Part shown: piece after piece, positions 1 to 5,013 of the stretch
Numbering within the stretch: the first letter of the stretch is position 1
Layout of the letters: each line of letters opens with the position of its first letter
Source of the DNA: a bacterium
Lineage (GTDB): Bacteria > Cyanobacteriota > Vampirovibrionia > Gastranaerophilales > Gastranaerophilaceae
Reading direction: 5' to 3'
NCBI GenBank assembly: GCA_004558955.1
Contig: SFZC01000126.1
Location: 1-7,980, forward strand
Length of the DNA: 7,980 nucleotides
Notes under the pieces: model-generated
Databases searched by the model: none
Told to the model about the DNA's origin: nothing
Seen by the model: the letters and a program-made list of their open reading frames with translations, nothing else
Position numbers and translations under genes: made by a program

Positions 1-437
1 ACGATATTGACCCGCCAAACCCTGGTGGGGATACCGATGATGACGATGATTCAGACATTCCGCCAACTCCGAGTGAACCTGACACGGGCGACACGGACAC
101 AGACGATGACAGTGACAACAAACCGCCTCATGGTGATACTGACAATGATAGCGATTCAGATTTACCGCCAATAAATCCGAAACCGCCTGTTACACCTGAC
201 ATGAGCGATATTCAACCAATAATAAATAACAACACAGAACCGCCAAAACCACTACACTTGGTGACAGAGGTTTTGGTTATCCCAACAGATGATGAAAATG
301 ATTATTCTGTTGAACGGGCGGTAAACACAAACGGATTGTTCGGTGATAACGAGCAAAGAGCCGACCAAATCTTGGCACCGATTCGCCGAGATGCGGCAAA
401 GAAACGTAAATTCGACTTCCGCTGGGGGTTCAAATAA
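1..437 (+). CDS. 3' end of a gene for a protein with an Asp/Pro/Thr-rich tail (partial, function unknown)
   Basis: The frame whose codons begin at position 3 is open from the left edge to the TAA at 435-437, giving 144 visible residues; the real start lies outside the window. An ATG at 201 is internal: the acidic sequence runs straight through it and no ribosome binding site precedes it. About the first 65 visible residues are a low-complexity linker dominated by Asp, Pro, Thr and Ser, with runs such as GDTDDDDDSD. About 60 more ordinary residues follow, containing VTEVLVIPTDDEND. The protein ends in a strongly basic, aromatic tail, RRDAAKKRKFDFRWGFK. Asp/Pro/Thr-rich spacers are common near the ends of large surface-exposed or secreted bacterial proteins, so an adhesin-like envelope protein is a reasonable inference, but no family domain is visible. 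A strong terminator lies 23 bases after the stop. I am confident that it is coding; the function is unknown. Confidence 0.8.
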   Translation, partial: DIDPPNPGGDTDDDDDSDIPPTPSEPDTGDTDTDDDSDNKPPHGDTDNDSDSDLPPINPKPPVTPDMSDIQPIINNNTEPPKPLHLVTEVLVIPTDDENDYSVERAVNTNGLFGDNEQRADQILAPIRRDAAKKRKFDFRWGFK

Positions 438-460
438 TTTGTAATTGTTTAAAATATTCA

Positions 461-491
461 AAAAGGCAAGGGCATTACGTCCTTGCCTTTT
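461..491. terminator. Rho-independent terminator, probably bidirectional
   Basis: A perfect 11-bp inverted repeat, AAAAGGCAAGG (461-471) and CCTTGCCTTTT (481-491), encloses a 9-base loop. The T-run ends the right arm on the plus strand, and the complementary A-run on the left arm gives a T-run on the minus strand. It lies just after the stop at 437 and also downstream of the minus-strand gene ending at 611, so it can end both converging transcripts. Confidence 0.85.
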
Positions 492-547
492 CAGATTTAC
501 AGACCACTAGGGTCATAACTTCCATCCACAATACGGAGATTTTACCC

Positions 548-567
548 GTTGGGCAGGTATGCCCAAC
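548..567. repeat. Perfect 8-bp-stem hairpin, possible dispersed intergenic repeat
   Basis: GTTGGGCA (548-555) and TGCCCAAC (560-567) form a perfect palindrome around a 4-base GGTA loop. No T-run follows on either strand, so it is not a standard terminator. It sits in the 119-base gap between the terminator at 491 and the end of the gene at 611, and is more GC-rich than its surroundings. The neighbouring string CGCAATGACG (582-591) reads CGTCATTGCG on the other strand, a string I associate with dispersed intergenic repeats in other AT-rich bacteria. Membership in a repeat family is inference; only one copy is in this window. Confidence 0.45.
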
Positions 568-610
568 CAACAATTCCATGCCGCAATGACGTGAAAATCA
601 TCATACAAAC

Positions 611-1318
611 CTACACGCTGGCATTGCCTTCGGTTTTAATTTTTTCAATTACGTTTTTGCTGCCTTCAACCTGTTTAGAATATTCCAAAACATACGCCGT
701 GGCTTCCTGATCTCTTGCGATTGCTTCCTGCAAGGCTAAAATTTCTTCCATAGAAAGTCGTTTTGTAAATTCATCGGAACTGTCAATTCGGTACTGTTTG
801 AACAATTTTTGCGTAGGATAATCAAACCCCGGCAAATCCGACTTTAGCGAATACCATCTGTAAAAACTATGCAACAAAATATACTTATTAATCTCAGCAT
901 TACGCAAGACAAACATAGGTTCAGTTTTTAGTTTGAACCCCTGACCCGTAATCAATCCGAGATAAAATGCCTCAAATCCTGCTTTTTCGTAAATCAACCC
1001 TTCTTCTTCCACAATAAGATTTAAAAACTTGTCGGCATTCTCAACGTAGAAAACCTTTGTATTTGCAGCCTTAACGTAATCTAACAGTGCATTTGGATCG
1101 CAATTAGTTTTATTAACTATCGAAGTTACATTTTCCTTCACTTCAGTAATAGTTTGTTTGGTTTTGCTGTTTATGGTGAGCGAAGCACCTTTTCTTATAA
1201 CATTTTTGGTACTTTTATTTGAATAACTGCTCTTTGTCGAATTTCTCAAGCGAAACAACAACATTCGTTCTTTCATACTCAAAAATAATTGTTTTAGATT
1301 TTTTGATAAATTTTCCAT
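611..1318 (-). CDS. Hypothetical protein of 235 residues, no recognised family
   Basis: This is an ATG-started frame of 235 codons. An in-frame TAA lies only four codons upstream, so the start cannot be far from 1318, although no convincing Shine-Dalgarno sequence precedes it (an internal ATG at residue 15 has none either). There is no signal peptide and no clear membrane segment. Residues 1-60 are basic and rich in Lys, Ser and Thr and look poorly structured. From about residue 73 the protein looks like a compact helical domain. Conspicuous strings are FYRWYSLKSDLPGFDYPTQ (152-170), SMEEILALQEAIARD (189-203) and EATAYVLEYSKQVEGSKN (205-222), with a Lys/Glu-rich C-terminal helix. Base composition matches the neighbouring genes. 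I do not recognise a named family. Its C-terminal part loosely resembles a stretch of the gene at 4306. The upstream gap carries the pepA terminator, so it is probably transcribed separately, perhaps from a TGTAAT-type -10 just before the gene. Confidence 0.8.
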   Translation of the reverse strand: MENLSKNLKQLFLSMKERMLLFRLRNSTKSSYSNKSTKNVIRKGASLTINSKTKQTITEVKENVTSIVNKTNCDPNALLDYVKAANTKVFYVENADKFLNLIVEEEGLIYEKAGFEAFYLGLITGQGFKLKTEPMFVLRNAEINKYILLHSFYRWYSLKSDLPGFDYPTQKLFKQYRIDSSDEFTKRLSMEEILALQEAIARDQEATAYVLEYSKQVEGSKNVIEKIKTEGNASV

Positions 1319-1368
1319 AATGAAAGTTTACCGCATTTTTCGCTTTAATTACACATACAAATATATGA

Positions 1369-1404
1369 AAAAAGAGGATTTAACAAAAAGTAAACCCTCT
1401 TTTT
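1369..1404 (-). terminator. Rho-independent terminator of pepA
   Basis: Outer arms AAAAAGAGG (1369-1377) and CCTCTTTTT (1396-1404) pair perfectly. After one mismatch, an inner TTTA/TAAA stem (1379-1382 with 1391-1394) leaves an 8-base loop. Read on the minus strand, the hairpin is followed by a T-run and begins 22 bases after the pepA stop. It would also work moderately on the plus strand, but no plus-strand gene reads into it. It separates pepA from the minus-strand gene starting at 1318. Confidence 0.75.
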
Positions 1405-1425
1405 AAGAAATTTCGGAAATTTAAC

Positions 1426-2820
1426 CTAGTATAACGTGATGTAATTCAACAAGGTTAAAAATCCTGCTGCAGTTGCACCTTTACAGTAGCCGCCACGAGG
1501 TTTGTCGATAAACGCAGTTCCCGCAACGTCTAAGTGTGCCCATTTCACATTATCTGTCACAAATTCCTTCAAAAACATGCCTGCAGCAGACGCACCGCCA
1601 AACCTTGTTCCGGTATTCTTCATATCTGCAACATCACTGTTCATATTATCTCTATAAACTTGGAACATTGGAAGTTCCCAAAGTTTTTCACCCGCAAAAT
1701 CAGCAGAATGAATAAGATTTTTAACAAGTTCATCACTGTTACCCATAATACCTGAAACTGTATCACCGAGGGCAACAACGCATGCACCTGTCAAAGTTGC
1801 GATATCGATAACTTCATCAACTTCTAAATCGCAAGCATAACAAAGTGCATCAGCCAAAGTCAATCGACCTTCGGCATCAGTATTATCAACTTCAATAGTT
1901 TTACCGTTTCTTGCGGTCAAAATATCACCGGGTTTGTAAGAATTTCCTGACGGCATATTTTCGCAAGCCGCAATAAGCCCGTGAACTTCAACATTCGGTT
2001 TTAATTTTTCAATAACGCTCATAATACCCAAAACGCACGCTGCACCTGACATATCGTCACGCATTGTAAGCATTGAGTTTGCTGGCTTCAAATCCAATCC
2101 ACCGCTATCAAAGCACAAACCTTTGCCAATCAAAGCAATTTTCTTAATAGGATTTTGCGGAACATACTTCATGTGAATAAATCTTGGAGGTTTTGAACTT
2201 CCTTTAGCCACCGCAAGGTACGCATTCATACCCATTTTTTTGATTTCTTCTTCATCATAAACATCTGTTTCAATGCCTTTAATATTTTGAGCAATTTCCG
2301 CAAGTTTAATCGGAGTTGCAAAATCTGCAGGTTCGTTTGCCAAATTACGAGCAAGTTCCATACCCTCGATAACATGTCCCACAATGCTTACATCATTCGA
2401 AACATGAGAAATATAAACTTGAGAAATTCTGTGATTTTTCTTTGATTTATATTTATCAAAACTATAATTTGCGATAGCAGTTGACATTAGAGTTGCAACA
2501 CCAAACGTAATATTCGTATTGATATCAAAAGCAATAGTATCGGCTTTCATTTCGATACATTTTTTCACTGCTTTTGTAATTGCTTTTCTCAAAATATCAG
2601 CATCAATGTCTTTTTCTTCACCAAAACCGACTCCCATAACATAAGTTGCAGGGGCTTCGTTGCGGGTATGAATAACAAAAGTTTCACCAACTTCACCTTT
2701 GAATGTAACCGGTGCAAATTTGTTGATTAATGTGTTTGAAGTCAATTCATCTTTGAATTTGTTAACTATCAAAACGTCACATTCAACGATTTTTGCATCA
2801 TCAACTATTTTAATATCCAT
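1426..2820 (-). CDS. pepA: Leucyl aminopeptidase (cytosol aminopeptidase, peptidase family M17)
   Basis: This 464-residue protein is a near full-length M17 aminopeptidase, a cytosolic two-metal (Zn/Mn type) enzyme that removes N-terminal residues, classically Leu, from peptides and is normally a homohexamer. The family signature NTDAEGRL is intact at residues 313-320. Expected metal ligands and catalytic residues are visible: Lys233 and Asp238 in IGKGLCFDSGG, Lys245 in LDLKP, Asp256 in MRDDMSGAA, Asp315 and Glu317 in the signature, and Arg319. The conserved ACENMPSG block is at 285-292 and the DIATLTGA block at 339-346. Residues 1 to about 160 form the more variable N-terminal domain. At 464 residues it is slightly short compared with E. 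coli PepA (about 500), the difference being mostly N-terminal. The ATG at 2820 is supported by AAGGAGAG eight bases upstream and a perfect extended -10 box. PepA in some bacteria also binds DNA; nothing here tests that. The role is probably peptide turnover. Confidence 0.96.
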   Translation of the reverse strand: MDIKIVDDAKIVECDVLIVNKFKDELTSNTLINKFAPVTFKGEVGETFVIHTRNEAPATYVMGVGFGEEKDIDADILRKAITKAVKKCIEMKADTIAFDINTNITFGVATLMSTAIANYSFDKYKSKKNHRISQVYISHVSNDVSIVGHVIEGMELARNLANEPADFATPIKLAEIAQNIKGIETDVYDEEEIKKMGMNAYLAVAKGSSKPPRFIHMKYVPQNPIKKIALIGKGLCFDSGGLDLKPANSMLTMRDDMSGAACVLGIMSVIEKLKPNVEVHGLIAACENMPSGNSYKPGDILTARNGKTIEVDNTDAEGRLTLADALCYACDLEVDEVIDIATLTGACVVALGDTVSGIMGNSDELVKNLIHSADFAGEKLWELPMFQVYRDNMNSDVADMKNTGTRFGGASAAGMFLKEFVTDNVKWAHLDVAGTAFIDKPRGGYCKGATAAGFLTLLNYITLY

Positions 2821-2826
2821 AATTAA

Positions 2827-2834
2827 CTCTCCTT
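2827..2834 (-). promoter_or_regulatory. Shine-Dalgarno sequence of pepA
   Basis: On the minus strand the sequence reads AAGGAGAG six bases before the ATG at 2820. It is the clearest ribosome binding site in the window and fixes the pepA start. Confidence 0.8.
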
Positions 2835-2842
2835 CAGAGCAA

Positions 2843-2851
2843 ATTATAACA
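2843..2851 (-). promoter_or_regulatory. Extended -10 promoter element of pepA
   Basis: On the minus strand TGTTATAAT gives a consensus TATAAT (2843-2848) preceded by the TGn extension. No good -35 box is found 16-18 bases upstream, which is acceptable for an extended -10 promoter. Transcription would start around 2836, leaving a leader of about 16 bases that just includes the Shine-Dalgarno sequence. Confidence 0.65.
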
Positions 2852-2887
2852 TATTTTCACAAAAAATAAATAGTCCCCACAGTTGAA

Positions 2888-4099
2888 TTATCGAACGGAT
2901 TTTTCCTTTGTTTTGACTGAATTTAGCGAAGAAATCGCATAAGAACGCAAGTCATAGGCTTGAGTATTTTTCGGGTCAAGTTTAATGACCATATTCAAAT
3001 CGTCAATCGCCGCCAAATACAATTCCAATTTGCAAAAAATTACAGCACGGGTAAGATATTTTTCCGCATCATTTACATCGAGTTCGATTGCCTTGTTCAA
3101 ATCTTTTTCGGCCTGTTTCAAATCACCTTCCGTCTTACTGATTACAGTACCTCTCGAGTAGTAATAATCGGAATTTTTCGGATTTAATTCAATGGCTTTT
3201 GTATAATCTTCTATCGCTGAGGTGTTATGCTCCAAATTTTCTTCTGCAATTGCTCTTTCGTAATAAGCCGAATCATTTTTAGGATTAATTTCAATTTCTT
3301 TTGTAAAATCAAGAATTGCATCTTCGTAATTTTTCACACCCAATTTCGCAATTCCACGATTGAAATACGCACGATTGAAGTTTTTGTCTAATTCAATAAC
3401 TTTTGAATAATCATTGATTGCATCGTTGTACTTTTGCATATAGAACTTTGCAACACCACGATTGTTATAGGCATCAATATTTTGCGGATTAATTTCAATA
3501 ACTTTTGAATAATCCTCAACCGCTCCTTTGTAATCGCCTTTATTACGTTTTGCAATACCTCGATTGTAATATGCCAACTCATTTTTTTCATCAAGTTCAA
3601 TCGCTTTATTAAAATCTTCAATCGCCAAATCGTAATCCTTCATTAGAACTTTTGTAGTTCCTCTGTTTAAGTAGGCATTGACATTTTCGGGATTAATTTC
3701 GATTTCTTTTGTGTAATCATCAACAACTTCCGAGTACGCATTCAAATTAGCCTTTGCAATTCCACGATTATAGTACAAATTTTCACGCTTCGGGTCAAGT
3801 TCAATTGCTTTTGAATAATCCACAACGGCTTCTTTGTATTTACCTGACAAAAACTCCGCATTTCCACGTTTTGAGTAAGTTTCCGCATTGTCAGGATTGA
3901 GATGAAGAGCTTTTGTATAGTATTCAATCGCTGTATCATACTGTTTTTCATCAAAACTTGCTTTTGCAACGTCCAGCAACATATTTTCCTTCTTTTGTTT
4001 GCGGGTAAGTTTTGCAGCATAACAAGACGAACAAGTAAAAGCAACCTGATTAACCAGCAGTCCGAATAATATTGCAAGTGTGTAAATTTGTTTTTTCAT
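2888..4099 (-). CDS. Exported TPR-repeat protein with ten tandem tetratricopeptide units
   Basis: From the ATG at 4099 this is a 403-residue protein. The N-terminus MKKQIYTLAILFGLLVNQ and the following VAF form a signal peptide: a basic start, a hydrophobic core, then TCSSCYA-AK as a plausible signal peptidase I site. The Cys residues do not fit a lipobox well. After a short basic linker come ten consecutive 34-residue TPR units (one of 35), spanning about residues 41-381. They show the usual pattern, with Y-x-x-RG at the start, A-I/V-x-D-Y in helix B and ELDPKN- or EINPKN-type turns. A final helix caps the array. TPR arrays are protein-binding scaffolds; the export signal puts this one outside the cytoplasmic membrane, probably for envelope assembly or secretion, but the partner cannot be read from sequence. 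The frame can be extended to a TTG at 4165, but that start has no ribosome binding site and would bury the signal peptide behind 22 residues; the ATG is preferred, with only a weak GGA upstream. pepA lies 67 bases downstream. Confidence 0.9.
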   Translation of the reverse strand: MKKQIYTLAILFGLLVNQVAFTCSSCYAAKLTRKQKKENMLLDVAKASFDEKQYDTAIEYYTKALHLNPDNAETYSKRGNAEFLSGKYKEAVVDYSKAIELDPKRENLYYNRGIAKANLNAYSEVVDDYTKEIEINPENVNAYLNRGTTKVLMKDYDLAIEDFNKAIELDEKNELAYYNRGIAKRNKGDYKGAVEDYSKVIEINPQNIDAYNNRGVAKFYMQKYNDAINDYSKVIELDKNFNRAYFNRGIAKLGVKNYEDAILDFTKEIEINPKNDSAYYERAIAEENLEHNTSAIEDYTKAIELNPKNSDYYYSRGTVISKTEGDLKQAEKDLNKAIELDVNDAEKYLTRAVIFCKLELYLAAIDDLNMVIKLDPKNTQAYDLRSYAISSLNSVKTKEKSVR

Positions 4100-4114
4100 A
4101 AAATAATTCCAAAT

Positions 4115-4144
4115 ATTGTAACCAAAAATTACAAGATAGGTTAA
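4115..4144 (-). promoter_or_regulatory. Candidate promoter of the TPR gene
   Basis: On the minus strand TACAAT (4115-4120, five of six matches to the -10 consensus) follows TTAACC (4139-4144, four of six) with an 18-base spacer. Transcription would start only about ten bases before the ATG, giving a very short leader. An alternative is the perfect -35 hexamer TTGACA at 4167-4172 with a poor -10, TAAGCT (4144-4149), 17 bases away. The sequence cannot decide between them. Confidence 0.4.
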
Positions 4145-4186
4145 GCTTATTACAAATATGCTCAAATGTCAAAATTCGCAAAATTA

Positions 4187-4288
4187 CGGCATTTTAAAGT
4201 GTTAAATTTTGTAAACATAATTGTTAAAAATCAGCCCAAACATTAAAGTTTCCGACAAAAATGCCGACAACAAGATTGTAGTAATCTT
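4187..4288. promoter_or_regulatory. Divergent intergenic region with short inverted and direct repeats
   Basis: This lies between the divergent TPR gene and the gene at 4306. Three small symmetries are visible. CGGCATTTT (4187-4195) is exactly complementary to AAAATGCCG (4258-4266), 62 bases apart. CCGACAA occurs at 4252-4258 and again at 4264-4270, a 12-base direct repeat close to one helical turn. AAGATT (4272-4277) and AATCTT (4283-4288) form an inverted repeat with a 5-base spacer, directly before TATAGG (4288-4293), a possible -10 box with CCGACA (4264-4269) as a weak -35. This layout would suit a repressor or activator site, but in such AT-rich DNA short symmetries also arise by chance. 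The downstream ATG has AGGA (4291-4294) and CGGAG (4299-4303) as imperfect ribosome binding sites. Confidence 0.3.
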
Positions 4289-4305
4289 ATAGGAAATTCG
4301 GAGCA

Positions 4306-5013
4306 ATGACTAAGATAAATAATCACAAAGATTTTTTAACAGGTGCAATCTGCAGTACAGCAGGTGTTGACCTTGATGCCGAATTGATTAAAGATTGTTC
4401 TGAGGAAGTTATTGAACTTGCAAAACAATTAAAAGCAAACAACTTAACAGGCGTTGGCGGGGATAGAGAAAAAAGCAAAAAATACTCCGAAAAGAAACCT
4501 CTAACAGCACAAAGCCAAGATGCGTATGACCAATTCTTCATTTCATACGCAGAACGTATGCTTGAAAGAGAATTCAAAACAAGATATGACGTTATCTACA
4601 AACAAAGAGCAATGAATTGTGACATCAACGACCCTCAATGGGCAGGTTATTCCGCTGATGAAATTCTTGCAATGGAACAAAACGGAACAGTAATTCCAAA
4701 AGACGTAATCGAATGGGCTCACAGTCAACAACAATTAGACGTTACAAACTATGTATTGGCAACAGATTCTGACAGCGAAGATGCAACTATTGCCGACAAC
4801 TTGACAGATACAGATTCTTTGTCTGTTTTACAGGCAACTGCAAAGAAAAATATCCAAAAAGTTGAAAAAGCCACTGAAAAAATCAAAGATAAACAAACAA
4901 AATACGAAAAAATCGCAGACGATGCCGCACAATTAAAAAAGACTAAAGAAAACACTTTCAATAAAAAAATTGAAGAAGTTAAATCCCTAAAAGAAGAATG
5001 GGAAAAGACTTGA
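4306..5013 (+). CDS. N-terminal part of a large coiled-coil protein, ending at a probable frameshift
   Basis: The ATG at 4306 opens 235 codons ending in TGA at 5011-5013. There is no signal peptide and no membrane segment. Residues 1 to about 55 are a helical lead containing VDLDAELIKD. Residues 65-150 look like a small helical domain, with QDAYDQFFISYAERMLEREF, then SADEILAMEQNG (116-127) and PKDVIEWAHSQQQLDVTNYV (131-150). An acidic Asp/Ser/Thr linker covers about 151-170. Residues 171-235 are a Lys/Glu-rich coiled coil that is cut off in mid-helix by the stop. Read one base back, the helix continues smoothly as EKDLKKSGKVLDNEMN into the open frame that fills the rest of the window. I therefore regard this as the 5' part of the gene continuing at 4998; a true short protein overlapping the next gene by 16 bases is the alternative. 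No named family is recognised. Confidence 0.75.
   Translation: MTKINNHKDFLTGAICSTAGVDLDAELIKDCSEEVIELAKQLKANNLTGVGGDREKSKKYSEKKPLTAQSQDAYDQFFISYAERMLEREFKTRYDVIYKQRAMNCDINDPQWAGYSADEILAMEQNGTVIPKDVIEWAHSQQQLDVTNYVLATDSDSEDATIADNLTDTDSLSVLQATAKKNIQKVEKATEKIKDKQTKYEKIADDAAQLKKTKENTFNKKIEEVKSLKEEWEKT
4998..5013 (+). other. Probable single-base frameshift joining two halves of one gene
   Basis: Frame 1 from 4306 ends at TGA 5011-5013, while frame 3 is open from 4983 (after TAA 4980-4982) and carries an ATG at 4998. The sequence here is TGGGAAAAGACTTGA. Adding one A to the four-A run gives TGG GAA AAA GAC TTG AAA AAA TCA, which links the two frames with no stop and continues the same Lys/Glu coiled coil. 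The site is not a classic X-XXY-YYZ slippery heptamer in the upstream frame, so a real indel or a sequencing or assembly error is more likely than programmed slippage. Confidence 0.6.

Noticed and set aside
201..437. ATG at 201 as the start of an independent 78-residue protein
   Set aside because: The same frame is open upstream to the window edge with the same Asp/Pro-rich composition, and no ribosome binding site precedes the ATG; it is the internal part of a longer gene.
548..567. Integron attC site, because GTTGGGC fits GTTRRRY and GCCCAAC fits RYYYAAC
   Set aside because: The two half-sites are in the reverse order for an attC site, the loop is only 4 bases, and there is no cassette array or integrase nearby.
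1534..1755. Plus-strand open frame opposite pepA
   Set aside because: It lies wholly within the conserved pepA coding sequence on the other strand and encodes no plausible domain; it is an antisense shadow.
2888..4099. CRISPR-like or satellite array suggested by similar strings about every 102 bases
   Set aside because: The period equals 34 codons and the strings encode the conserved YxxRG and helix segments of TPR units, so protein repeats explain it.
4100..4165. TTG at 4165 as the start of the TPR protein
   Set aside because: It has no ribosome binding site and would place 22 residues before a normal signal peptide; the ATG at 4099 begins a textbook signal sequence.
4999..5013. Programmed -1 ribosomal frameshift site
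   Set aside because: In the upstream frame the codons are TGG GAA AAG, so the P-site tRNA would re-pair poorly; there is no A-AAA-AAG heptamer and no obvious downstream stem. It is kept only as a minor alternative to an indel.
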